From the NCBI RefSeq assembly GCF_028714775.1, contig NZ_JAQTLS010000005.1:161573-225572 (forward strand): 64,000 nt of DNA, given 5' to 3'. The notes under the pieces are model-generated. The model saw only the letters and a list, made by a program, of their open reading frames with translations, had not been told where the DNA came from and searched no databases. The translations under genes and the position numbers were made by a program. Below, piece by piece: positions 18,501-26,888 of this stretch. Origin of the DNA: Thiothrix sp. Its GTDB lineage: Bacteria; Pseudomonadota; Gammaproteobacteria; Thiotrichales; Thiotrichaceae. How positions within the stretch are numbered: the stretch's first letter is position 1; each line of letters starts with the position of its first letter.

Positions 18501-18649
18501 TTTTCGGGCCGATGGCGGTAGCGATCATGGGTGGGTTGCTGGTGGCAACGGTGCTGACCTTGTTATTCCTGCCAGCGCTTTATACCGTGTGGTTTAAGCT
18601 GAGCAAAGGGAAGGATGCGTTTGTGAGTGAAACTCAAGCCAGCGGATAA
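15509..18649 (+). CDS. Efflux RND transporter permease
   Basis: 1046 aa RND protein; LVLALGLLVDDAIIAIEMMVVKMEEG; overlaps the adaptor stop. Confidence 0.95.
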   Translation: MNGFNLSEWALRHRNFVLYLMILTLGLGIFGYGKLGQSEDPPFTFKVMLIQAYWPGATAQEVESQVTDRIEKTVLETDYVDVVRSFSRPGEANIFVIAKDNAPSSAMPDMFYDIHKRTENMERSLPQGVQGPFFNDEFGETYGNIFALTGDGFNFAQLRDAADDIRKELLRVKDVAKVLSIGEQDERIYIELSNTKLATLGFTVQQLVNVLQAQNSIAAVGAYNTASDRIYVRPQGAFTSLEDIRNLPINIGDRTLRLREVAEVKRGLVDPPHSTFRYQGQEALGIGVSMRKGGDIIALGKSLDEALVRIESQLPVGMELHRVNDQPSAVKRSVGEFLQTVFEAVVIVLAVSFISLGVRAGTVVALSIPLVLAATFFTMHLFGIGLHKISLGSLVLALGLLVDDAIIAIEMMVVKMEEGWDRVKAASFAYTTTAFPMLTGTLVTAAGFLPIATAQSSVGEYTRSIFEVVTIALVISWFAAVIVIPYLGFKLLPEHVSHDPSQEKEGYFAKLLKPLLDAQHHLAERFYRHFRHLIQACVNYPAIVILLTLATFIGSIMLFQLVQKQFFPDATRLELIVDLKLPEGSSLQATQAEVGKLEKYLNTQQDHIDNFVAYVGNGSPRFYLPLDQQLPAASFAQFVITTKSIPDREVLRTQLIDLLDNSGQFTLTRGRAVRLENGPPVGYPVQFRISGDDLWKLRELAEQVASAMRANPHLVNVHLDWNERSKAIRLKVDTAKAISLGVTQAALSQLLQSTLQGTPIGEFREQDQTIPILLRGTEGERDQLSRLAGLNVPTSTGKTVPLSQLANVEYAQEEGILWHRNRVRTITVRGDIYGKIQAPTVTEEVEARLGDIRKALPLGYRLETGGAVEESAKGNESIGAGFPLFIIVVLTLLMIQLQSFQRVIMVMLTAPFGLIGVAVFLLLFNQPFGFVAMLGTIALSGMIMRNSVILLDQIERNIEEGQVPREAVIDAAVRRFRPIMLTALAAILAMIPLSESVFFGPMAVAIMGGLLVATVLTLLFLPALYTVWFKLSKGKDAFVSETQASG

Positions 18650-19122
18650 AGGTCATCACACGCCAACGCCGCCAAACAATCCTGCAACTTGCGCCCATCC
18701 GCAAACACCTGATGCGGCGCAAGATCAGCCAATGGCAATAGCACAAACGAACGCTCGCAAATACCGGGATGCGGCACTAGCAAATCGACATCACGAATAA
18801 CGGCATCACCGTACAGCAACAAATCAAGGTCAAGGGTACGCGGCCCCCAACGCAAACTCGCATCACGCACCCGCCCGTGCGCCCGTTCCACCGTAAACAG
18901 GATTTGCAGCAAAGCATGGGGATCCAGCATGGTTTGTACACAAGCGACAGCATTCACATAATCCGGCTGGTCTTGCGGCCCCATCGGTTTGCTGGCGTAG
19001 AAACGGGAAACACCGCGCAATTCCACCCCTTCCGTGGCAGAGAGTTGCGCGATAGCAGAATGCAGGTTTGCCGCAGGGTCGCCGAGATTACTGCCTAATC
19101 CGACGTAGCAGATGGTATTCAT
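18634..19122 (-). CDS. folK: 2-amino-4-hydroxy-6-hydroxymethyldihydropteridine diphosphokinase
   Basis: YVGLGSNLGDPAANL...VERAHGRVRDASLRWGPRTLDLDLLLYGD. Confidence 0.95.
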   Translation of the reverse strand: MNTICYVGLGSNLGDPAANLHSAIAQLSATEGVELRGVSRFYASKPMGPQDQPDYVNAVACVQTMLDPHALLQILFTVERAHGRVRDASLRWGPRTLDLDLLLYGDAVIRDVDLLVPHPGICERSFVLLPLADLAPHQVFADGRKLQDCLAALACDDLYPLA

Positions 19123-20417
19123 TCAGCAGACGGAGCCGCAGAAGTCGCTTTGGCGTTACTGCTCTTGCGCCGCTTTTTACGGCGGGGCGGGCCTTTCTTG
19201 CCGGGTGCATCTTTGCACAACTCCGGGCGCTCGTCTGGTGCGGCATGTTGGAAAGCTGTCCACCATTCGCAATCGCCTTCCACTTTTTCCCCGGATTGGG
19301 CACGCAGACAGAAGAAATCATAGGCAGCGCGGAAACGTGGGTGACTTACCAGCACGCTAGCACGGCGCAAATCGCGGAAACGGAAACGCCCTTGCAACGC
19401 CCATATTTCGCGGGTGATATTGCTGTAACGGCGCGGCACGGCGGTGAAATCCACCTGATCCTGCAAGGCTTCGGTAGCAGCTTGCTGGATCGCCTGATTT
19501 TCCGGCATTCCTTTGAGTTGCAGTTCTTCGGAAATGTAATTCACTTCAAACCACAGCAACACCGCATACAAAAACGCAGGCATGACCGACTTGCCTTCGG
19601 CAATGCGCTGGTCGGTGTTACGCAACGACAATTCCAGCATTCGGGCGAATGCGCCTGTGTCATCGTCAGCAATGCCTTCGTCGGTCAATGGCAAAACGTT
19701 TTTCAATAAATCGTATTTGCGCAATAACTGGAAGGTGTTCCAACCATCGCCGCTATGCAGCAACTTGATGATTTCGTCGAACAAACGCGCCGAAGAAACG
19801 CCATCCAACAGGATTCCCAAAGGCTGGACAAACGCCTCCGTGCTTGGCTCAATATCAAACCCCAATTTAGCGGCGAAACGGATGGCACGTAGCAAACGCA
19901 CCGGGTCTTCGCGGAAACGCTTTTCGGGGTCGCCAATCAGGCGAATTTTACCGTTACGCAGGTCATCCAAACCGCCGACAAAATCCAGCAGCTCGCCATT
20001 CGAGGGGTCATAAAATAAGGCATTAATGGTGAAATCACGCCGCCATACATCTTCTTCCAACGTGCCGTACACATTGTCGTGGATAATGCGGCCTTCGTCG
20101 TTAACTTTACCGCCATCATCGTTGTCATCGTGGGGAGCGCGGAAAGTTGCCACTTCCAAATAATCGCGCCCGTAATAAATGTGGGCAAGGCGGAAACGCC
20201 GACCAATCAGGCGGCAGGAGTTAAATAAGCGGCGAATTTCTTCGGGGCGGGCGCTGGTGGCAATGTCAAAATCTTTGGGGGTCTTGTCAAGCAGCAGGTC
20301 ACGGACGCACCCACCCACCAGATAGGCTTCATAGCCCGCCTTCTGTAGCCGACGGATAACATCCTTAGCTCGACCACATACTTTGTCAGGATGAATCTCA
20401 AGTTCCGTTTTAGACAC
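19119..20417 (-). CDS. pcnB: Polynucleotide adenylyltransferase (poly(A) polymerase)
   Basis: YLVGGCVRDLLLDKTPKDFDIATSARPEEIRRLF...RRDFTINALFYDP; basic C-terminus. Confidence 0.93.
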   Translation of the reverse strand: MSKTELEIHPDKVCGRAKDVIRRLQKAGYEAYLVGGCVRDLLLDKTPKDFDIATSARPEEIRRLFNSCRLIGRRFRLAHIYYGRDYLEVATFRAPHDDNDDGGKVNDEGRIIHDNVYGTLEEDVWRRDFTINALFYDPSNGELLDFVGGLDDLRNGKIRLIGDPEKRFREDPVRLLRAIRFAAKLGFDIEPSTEAFVQPLGILLDGVSSARLFDEIIKLLHSGDGWNTFQLLRKYDLLKNVLPLTDEGIADDDTGAFARMLELSLRNTDQRIAEGKSVMPAFLYAVLLWFEVNYISEELQLKGMPENQAIQQAATEALQDQVDFTAVPRRYSNITREIWALQGRFRFRDLRRASVLVSHPRFRAAYDFFCLRAQSGEKVEGDCEWWTAFQHAAPDERPELCKDAPGKKGPPRRKKRRKSSNAKATSAAPSAE

Positions 20418-20497
20418 AGCTAAATCACTACTCCCCGATGTGAAAGTGGTAATAATACCACTGCCAAAAGCATATACCTACCCTAACTGCAACTTTT

Positions 20498-20977
20498 TTA
20501 CAACACATGAAAGAGTGTTTTCGCCATGACGATGGCATTTTCCCGCCCCACCACGGCTGGGTAGTAGCCTTTGCGCAAACCGATCTCATTAAAACCAATG
20601 TTCATATACAAACGGATTGCTGAAAAATTAGACTGTCGCACTTCCAAAAAACACGTTTCCGCTTTCATGCCTTGCCCAATGCGCTCCAGCGTTTTCCACA
20701 GACGGCTGCCTAAACGCTTACCTTGGTCTTCCGGGCGGATGCAAATATTCAGCAGGTGCATTTCATCCAAGGAGAACATGACCGCTGCGTAACCGACCAT
20801 CTGGTTATTTTCTTCGTAAACCCAGCAAGAATAGCCGTGACGGAGGCAGTCGAGAAAAATGTTGCGTGTCCACGGGAAAGGAAAAGCCCGTTCTTCAATC
20901 GCCATTACTGCATCCATGTCCTCGGGGGTCATGGGGCGTAAGGGCAGGAAATCAGTGTCGTTCGGCATGGCGGGCAA
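20498..20977 (-). CDS. rimI: [Ribosomal protein bS18]-alanine N-acetyltransferase
   Basis: GNAT fold; FPFPWTRNIFLDCLRHGYSCWVYEENNQMVGYAAVMFSLDEMHLLNICIRPEDQGKRLGSRLW. Confidence 0.88.
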   Translation of the reverse strand: MPAMPNDTDFLPLRPMTPEDMDAVMAIEERAFPFPWTRNIFLDCLRHGYSCWVYEENNQMVGYAAVMFSLDEMHLLNICIRPEDQGKRLGSRLWKTLERIGQGMKAETCFLEVRQSNFSAIRLYMNIGFNEIGLRKGYYPAVVGRENAIVMAKTLFHVL

Positions 20978-21761
20978 ATACTTCTAGGGCAAACTGCAAA
21001 TCCTGCCATGCCTTGCGTTTGTCGGCAGGCTGGCGCAGCAAGTAAGCAGGGTGATAGGTGACGATGACTGGCGTTTGGCTCAACGGGGCTCGGTGTTCCT
21101 GACCACGCAGACGAGCCAACGGCGCTTGGGTATGCAACAGGTTTTGTGCAGCAATGCGCCCCACCACCAGAATCAGTGTGGGGTTAACCAGCTCAATTTG
21201 GCGCTCCAAATAAGCGCGGCAATTGGCGGCTTCTTCGGGTTTGGGGTCACGGTTGTTGGGCGGGCGGCATTTCAACACATTAGCGATGTAAACCGACTCA
21301 CGCGGCAAACCGATGGCACTTAACATATTGTTGAGCAATTGCCCTGCCTTACCGACAAAAGGCTCGCCCCGGCGGTCTTCATCTGCACCGGGGGCTTCGC
21401 CAATGATCATCCAGCGGGCTTGCGGGTCGCCAACGCCGAATACCGCTTGCTTGCGGGTTTTGCTGATGTCGCAACGGGTGCAAGCTAGGACAGTGGCGCG
21501 GAGGTCTTGCCAAGAAAGAGTGGAGCAATCGGAAACACGTTCCCCCGACTGCACCGAAGAAACTCCTCCCGACCTCCCATTGTCAGGGGAGGAGAAAGGA
21601 ACCACCTCCGCTCTTGCCCTCTCCCCTGATAAGGGGAGGGTTGGGGAGGGGTTTTCTTCCGGGAAAACTGGGACAACTTCGGCAGCAACAACAGCAAGCT
21701 TCGGCTTCCACACCGGAATCCCCATCGCCTGCATGTAACGCTGACGCCGTTGCGCATCCAC
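20952..21761 (-). CDS. Uracil-DNA glycosylase (family 4/5-like) with repeat-derived insertion
   Basis: LACTRCDISKTRKQAVFGVGDPQARWMIIGEAPGADEDRRGEPFVGKAGQLLNNML...VITYHPAYLLRQP; linker ENPSPTLPLSGERARAEVVPFSSPDNGRSGGVSSVQSGE encoded by palindromic repeat DNA. Confidence 0.9.
   Translation of the reverse strand: MDAQRRQRYMQAMGIPVWKPKLAVVAAEVVPVFPEENPSPTLPLSGERARAEVVPFSSPDNGRSGGVSSVQSGERVSDCSTLSWQDLRATVLACTRCDISKTRKQAVFGVGDPQARWMIIGEAPGADEDRRGEPFVGKAGQLLNNMLSAIGLPRESVYIANVLKCRPPNNRDPKPEEAANCRAYLERQIELVNPTLILVVGRIAAQNLLHTQAPLARLRGQEHRAPLSQTPVIVTYHPAYLLRQPADKRKAWQDLQFALEVFARHAERH
21541..21660. repeat. Palindromic REP-like element inserted in frame within the UDG gene
   Basis: CTCCTCCC...GGGGAGGAG and CTCCCC-TGATAA-GGGGAG(GG)TTGGGGAGGGGTTTTCTTCC, shared with 4487-4533. 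Confidence 0.75.
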
Positions 21762-21767
21762 TGGTGC

Positions 21768-23318
21768 TTACACCCCGTCGTGCTGGTGCGGGTGCGCCCG
21801 TTGGTTCTGGCTAACCAGCTTGTTCCATGCCTCCACGTAAGCCTTGGCGGAAGCAATCACGATGTCAGTGTCTGCGCCGTGCCCGTGAATGATGCGCCCT
21901 GCTTTTTCCAAACGCACCGTTACTTCGCCCTGCGCATCCGTGCCGCTGGTGATGTTGTTGACGGAATACAGCGCAAGGTTAGCCGTTTCACCCACGATAA
22001 TTTCAATCGCTTTGTAAACGGCATCAACCGGGCCACCACCAACCGCTTCGGCAGTCTGCTCCACGCCGTTGGCTTTCAAGGTCACGGTCGCATGGGGCGC
22101 TTCGCCTGTGGAGGAACACACGTGGGATGAAACCAGTTCGTAGGCTGCATCTTCCTGTGCGGAACGCGCATCCATCATCAGCACCATCAAGTCTTCGTCG
22201 AAAATGTCGTGCTTGCGGTCAGCCAAATCCTTGAAGCGCGAAAACGCGGCATTGAGTTCCTCTTCCGAGGCCAATTCGATACCCAAATCCTGCAAGCGGG
22301 TTTTCAAGGCATTACGCCCGGAATGCTTACCGAGCACAATTTTGTTGTCCGACCAGCCCACATCTTGCGCCCGCATGATTTCGTAGGTTTCACGGTGTTT
22401 TAAGACGCCATCTTGGTGGATGCCGGATTCGTGCGCGAAAGCATTCGCCCCGACAATCGCCTTATTCGGCTGCACCGGGAAGCCGGTAACGTTGGAAACC
22501 AAACGCGAAGTCGGCACGATGTGGGTCGCGTCAATGCGGGTTTCAACCGGGAATACGTCAGCGCGGGTGCGTACTGCCATGACCACTTCTTCCAAAGAAG
22601 CGTTACCGGCACGTTCGCCCAAGCCGTTGATGGTACATTCCACCTGCCGTGCGCCTTGCATCACCGCTGCGAGGGAATTCCCTACCGCCAAGCCCAAGTC
22701 ATTGTGGCAATGCACGGAGAAGACGGCTTTGTCCGCATTTGGGATCGTTTGGATCAAGCGACCGACCATATCGCCGAAAACGGAAGGAATCTGGTAGCCG
22801 ACCGTATCAGGGATATTGATAGTCCGCGCCCCCGCCACAATCGCCGCTTCGATTACCCGGCAGAGGAAATCAAACTCGGAACGCCCCGCATCTTCGCAAG
22901 AAAATTCCACATCATCGGTGTAATTCCGCGCACGCTTGACTGCATGTACCGCCTGTTCCACCACTTGATCCGGCGACATGCGCAACTTGTTCAGCATGTG
23001 GATCGGGGAAGTGGCGATGAAAGTGTGGATACGCCCGGAATTGGCGAATTTGATCGCTTCCGCTGCGCGGTCAATGTCCTTATCCAAAGCACGCGCAAGG
23101 CCGCACACCGTACTGTCCTTGACGATACTCGCAATGGCTTTGACCGACTCAAAATCGCCGGGGCTGGCAATTGGGAAGCCCGCTTCGATAACATCCACGC
23201 GCATTTTTTCCAGCATCAACGCAATACGGATTTTCTCTTCCTGCGTCATGGATGCGCCGGGGCTTTGCTCGCCGTCACGCAAGGTCGTATCGAATATAAT
23301 TAAACGCTCTTTTGACAT
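21768..23318 (-). CDS. leuA: 2-isopropylmalate synthase
   Basis: [64 protein letters not shown]-terminal regulatory domain. Confidence 0.97.
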   Translation of the reverse strand: MSKERLIIFDTTLRDGEQSPGASMTQEEKIRIALMLEKMRVDVIEAGFPIASPGDFESVKAIASIVKDSTVCGLARALDKDIDRAAEAIKFANSGRIHTFIATSPIHMLNKLRMSPDQVVEQAVHAVKRARNYTDDVEFSCEDAGRSEFDFLCRVIEAAIVAGARTINIPDTVGYQIPSVFGDMVGRLIQTIPNADKAVFSVHCHNDLGLAVGNSLAAVMQGARQVECTINGLGERAGNASLEEVVMAVRTRADVFPVETRIDATHIVPTSRLVSNVTGFPVQPNKAIVGANAFAHESGIHQDGVLKHRETYEIMRAQDVGWSDNKIVLGKHSGRNALKTRLQDLGIELASEEELNAAFSRFKDLADRKHDIFDEDLMVLMMDARSAQEDAAYELVSSHVCSSTGEAPHATVTLKANGVEQTAEAVGGGPVDAVYKAIEIIVGETANLALYSVNNITSGTDAQGEVTVRLEKAGRIIHGHGADTDIVIASAKAYVEAWNKLVSQNQRAHPHQHDGV

Positions 23319-23466
23319 GATGTTGCTCCAAACCGCCGCCTGTACATAGCTTGGTTGACAGGCAGTGTATCAATCTAAAATGGGGGTAATGATAGCGCGT
23401 GTTGCCCCGCCGGGCATGAGAATTTATGCCGCCCAGCAGGGCAGTCGAAAGAGGGGCAGGAGCAGC

Positions 23467-23502
23467 GTGTAGCGACGTGTATTCATAGTGCCGACGCTAC
23501 AC
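23467..23502. repeat. Inverted repeat between the SPFH gene and leuA
   Basis: GTGTAGCG (23467-23474) ... CGCTACAC (23495-23502), perfect 8-bp arms. Confidence 0.5.
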
Positions 23503-23518
23503 CAAAGCTGCGGGGAGA

Positions 23519-24439
23519 TCAAGCATTTGCAACGTCGAAAGGAAATGCGCGCCGTGCCGCTGCCAACTCCTGCTGGGTTTGGATGCGGGTCAAAGCCACA
23601 TCACGCTGCACCATTTCCAGCGCCAGTTCTTTGGCGATCTGGATTTCCTCCAACTCCTGCTCAGCCTTCGCATCCGCTTCTGCCTTAAAACGGATATGCT
23701 GCAAGCGGGCGACAAACTCTTTCCGCTCCCACTCCATACGCTGGATAGCCACATCGAAATCGTGCCGTTTGCTGGACAACACGTCCTCACGCTGCTGGAC
23801 ACGACGTTGTTTGCTATAACTCAAACGGGTCTGTTCCAACAACGCCAAGCCTTTCACATCCAAGCAATTTTTGGGGTCGTAAAAATCCGGGGCAGTTTGC
23901 TGCAATTGCACAAGGGAAAGGGATACCAACTCCAGCCCATACTTCGCCAACGAAGTGCTGATGTCCCGTGCAATATGGTCGGTAAAGGCGGAACGCTGCT
24001 GGTGCAGTGTTTCTAATTCCCTGCCCGCCACAAGCGTTTCTACCAGTGCCTTAAAATCGGTGTCACGCCATTGTTGCACATGCGCGTATTGCAAACCCGC
24101 TTGCCCAAAAGTACGCGCCGCTGTAAGGATTGCCCCCTCCTGTGCCGCCAAGCGTATGCTGGCAACCAAGGTAATATCCACCCGCAACAAGTCCTGGGTA
24201 CGTAACGCTGCTGTCCCCATTGCCGCCAACTCAACACTGTAGGTTTGCAAACTGAAAGCAGTGATGTGCTGGATACCGGGAATAACAAAAGCCCCTTGTT
24301 TCAACAATACTTTTTGCCCACCCCAACCAGAGCGCACGTAAGCCATCCCCGTTGGAACCCGGATATACATGAGATACAACAATCCCACTACGCCAGTAAG
24401 CAAGCCCAACAGTAGCCCCGGATAAATGAAATTCCCCAT
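23519..24439 (-). CDS. SPFH/band 7 (flotillin-like) membrane protein
   Basis: N-terminal TM; GWGGQKVLLKQGAFVIPGIQHITAFSLQTYSVEL; coiled-coil C-terminus. Confidence 0.8.
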   Translation of the reverse strand: MGNFIYPGLLLGLLTGVVGLLYLMYIRVPTGMAYVRSGWGGQKVLLKQGAFVIPGIQHITAFSLQTYSVELAAMGTAALRTQDLLRVDITLVASIRLAAQEGAILTAARTFGQAGLQYAHVQQWRDTDFKALVETLVAGRELETLHQQRSAFTDHIARDISTSLAKYGLELVSLSLVQLQQTAPDFYDPKNCLDVKGLALLEQTRLSYSKQRRVQQREDVLSSKRHDFDVAIQRMEWERKEFVARLQHIRFKAEADAKAEQELEEIQIAKELALEMVQRDVALTRIQTQQELAAARRAFPFDVANA

Positions 24440-24448
24440 TGTTTCGCC

Positions 24449-24691
24449 CTACCCCATCACACTGCCGGACACACGCCCTTCAAAATACACATCAAGCAAC
24501 TGCAAGGGCAGCACACCCAACACCTCGGCGATACTGATTATGGTCGACAAGCGGACTTCCTTGATGTCTGCATTCAGCAGGTTGTACCACGTCTGGCGGG
24601 ATATTTTGGCGCGTTTCGCCACGTCGATGTTGGAAAGCCCCTGTTTTCGCATTTGTTGGAGCAAGAAGGCAGAAAGTGCCTGAGCTGACAT
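24449..24691 (-). CDS. XRE-family HTH regulator
   Basis: LQQMRKQGLSNIDVAKRAKISRQTWYNLLNADIKEVRLSTIISIAEVLGV. Confidence 0.85.
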   Translation of the reverse strand: MSAQALSAFLLQQMRKQGLSNIDVAKRAKISRQTWYNLLNADIKEVRLSTIISIAEVLGVLPLQLLDVYFEGRVSGSVMG

Positions 24692-24871
24692 GATTGTTCC
24701 CCCTGATTCTTGTTATTGGCATATTTTTATCACACTTCGCGAACAAAAACACACCAATTGTCCAACAAGCTGGACACAATGTTGTGTACAATCTGCACAG
24801 GGCTGAAACAACATACCTGCTCACAACGAAAATAACTTGAACAACTCAATAAGAAATAAAGGGCGCATTCC

Positions 24872-25447
24872 ATGAAAAAGAAACTACTTGTCCTCTCCCT
24901 CGCAGCCATCCTCGCTGCACCTGCCGCGTTCGCCTTATACGATGGCAGTACAGACCTAAATACCGGCACTGCCGATGATGCAGCAGACAAGCAAAATGTC
25001 AAAATTATCGTCCCGGAAGTAGCACTGCTACAGGTTGCAGACGCTGACGTGAACATAACCATGCCTGCGCCAGTAAATGCTGGTGAAGGTTTCAAAGTCA
25101 CAAGTAATCAGACATCCAGTGCGCAATTACTCAAAATCAGCTCAAACAGCGAAGCCGGTGTCACCACAGGAGACCGCAAACTAACCGCAAGCATCGCAAC
25201 AGAGCTACCTAGTCATTGGAAGTTGACTGTTGCCCCGAGCACAACTGTTGGCACACTAAATACATTAGCATTTACTGATTCAGTGAAATCTATTGATATA
25301 ATCACAGCTATATTGAACAAAAGAGATGCTAGTGGAACCATCACATATACATTTGGCCCGGAAACTGATGGGGACATGATGGCATTTTCTGCGGCGGATG
25401 ACGCTGCCAAAACCATTGAGATTACTTACACACTATCCGACGTGTAA
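24872..25447 (+). CDS. Secreted beta-rich (pilin/fibre subunit-like) protein 1
   Basis: Signal peptide MKKKLLVLSLAAILAAPAAFA; QNVKIIVPEVALLQV motif and C-terminal ITYTLSDV shared with the ORFs at 29729 and 30299. Confidence 0.6.
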   Translation: MKKKLLVLSLAAILAAPAAFALYDGSTDLNTGTADDAADKQNVKIIVPEVALLQVADADVNITMPAPVNAGEGFKVTSNQTSSAQLLKISSNSEAGVTTGDRKLTASIATELPSHWKLTVAPSTTVGTLNTLAFTDSVKSIDIITAILNKRDASGTITYTFGPETDGDMMAFSAADDAAKTIEITYTLSDV

Positions 25448-25459
25448 GCAAAACATCCA

Positions 25460-25480
25460 GTCCGGGTGCAATGCCCGGGC
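25460..25480 (+). promoter_or_regulatory. Stem-loop after the first subunit gene (partial terminator or mRNA stabiliser)
   Basis: GTCCGGG-TGCAATG-CCCGGGC (one G-U pair) directly downstream of the stop at 25447. Confidence 0.5.
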
Positions 25481-25515
25481 TTTCTGGGGATTTCGGAGCT
25501 AATGGGGTAAACATC

Positions 25516-26007
25516 ATGCGATTATGGCAACAGGCATTGTTCAGCGTTGTGCTGGCGGGTGTATTCGTAACGGCACAAGCTGCTGATATTACTGTAACTG
25601 ACTGGTCGTACACTTTCACGGATGACATTACCAATGCTGGCACCTACTACGACAAAACGTTGGACAGCCCCAGCAATGCAAGCACTATCAGCGTCCAGAA
25701 TCTGGGTGGCAGCCTTACTTATTGGAAGGTTCAAGCAAAACGCTCAAACAGCAACAATAATGGCTTAAACATTCACATCACCCGCACAGGTGCAGGCAGT
25801 GGTAACGGCACAATCAGCGGCAACAGCATCATCCTTTTGGACGAATCGTTCAAAACCATTTTCTGCGGTTCCGGTACTGGCAACCGTACAGACATACCAT
25901 TGCAATTTCAGCTAACCAACCTAGGTGTCGAAGATGGCTACGGTACACCACTCCGCCTACCAATTGATTACAAAATAATCACAAGTACAACTGAAGACTG
26001 CACATAA
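25516..26007 (+). CDS. Secreted hypothetical protein of the fibre cluster (possible minor subunit)
   Basis: Signal peptide MRLWQQALFSVVLAGVFVTAQAA; beta-rich. Confidence 0.6.
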   Translation: MRLWQQALFSVVLAGVFVTAQAADITVTDWSYTFTDDITNAGTYYDKTLDSPSNASTISVQNLGGSLTYWKVQAKRSNSNNNGLNIHITRTGAGSGNGTISGNSIILLDESFKTIFCGSGTGNRTDIPLQFQLTNLGVEDGYGTPLRLPIDYKIITSTTEDCT

Positions 26008-26032
26008 TTTCATATAAACAGGGGCTTACACT

Positions 26033-26857
26033 ATGAAACACACCTTCCTGAAATGCGTGGCTCTCGCTATTCCATGCCTATTCTTTAACCCAGCACAAGC
26101 CGCCGTCATGCTCTCTGGCGGATTGACGCATGAATACAACGTCAACCCCGGCAGCACCGTCAGCGGTGTACTGGAACTCAAAAATACTGGCAATGAAGCT
26201 GCTGAAGTCAAAATTTATCAAGAAGATGTTAAAGTCAATGCGGCGGGCAGTACGGAATACACCCCCGGCAACGGTAGCCATGCACGTTCCAACGCCAACT
26301 GGATTAACCTTGGCACTGACCGTGTAACACTTGCCCCCGGCGCAAGCCAAAGCGTCCCTTATACCCTGCAAGTCCCCGGCGGCAACCTGCAAGGCTCGTA
26401 TTGGAGCATGTTGATGCTCGAACCTGTTTCTAACAGCTCCCGCGAATCACAGCTTGCCCCACAAACAGAGAAACCCGGCCTGACCATCCACCAAAAAGTC
26501 CGCTATGCCGTACAAGTCCTCGCCAACGTGGGCAACCAAGGTGCTGCCAACCTGAAATTTGAAGCCCCGCAAGTCACGAAAGATAGACAGGGCGGACGCG
26601 CTTTCCATGTTGCCATCGCCAACACAGGTAATCGTCACAGCCGCCCCAAAGTCTGGCTGGACGTGTTCGGTGCGGACGGCAGCAACGTTGGCAAATTCAG
26701 TGCTGAAACACACGGCTTATACGCGGGTGAACGCGAAATGTTCAGCATCAACCTCAGCGACTTATCCCCCGGTAATTACAAAGCATTACTCGCCGCAGAA
26801 GACAATAACAACGGACAAATGTTTGGCTCCGATATAAACCTGACCATCAAGCCATAG
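26033..26857 (+). CDS. Periplasmic Ig-like, chaperone-like protein
   Basis: Signal peptide; N-terminal Ig-like domain (VNPGSTVSGVLELKNTGNEAAEVKIYQEDVKVNAAG) with PapD/DUF916-like character; 274 aa. Confidence 0.55.
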   Translation: MKHTFLKCVALAIPCLFFNPAQAAVMLSGGLTHEYNVNPGSTVSGVLELKNTGNEAAEVKIYQEDVKVNAAGSTEYTPGNGSHARSNANWINLGTDRVTLAPGASQSVPYTLQVPGGNLQGSYWSMLMLEPVSNSSRESQLAPQTEKPGLTIHQKVRYAVQVLANVGNQGAANLKFEAPQVTKDRQGGRAFHVAIANTGNRHSRPKVWLDVFGADGSNVGKFSAETHGLYAGEREMFSINLSDLSPGNYKALLAAEDNNNGQMFGSDINLTIKP

Positions 26858-26888
26858 TTTGTTCCAGCAACGGCATCTTGAAGGGGCA

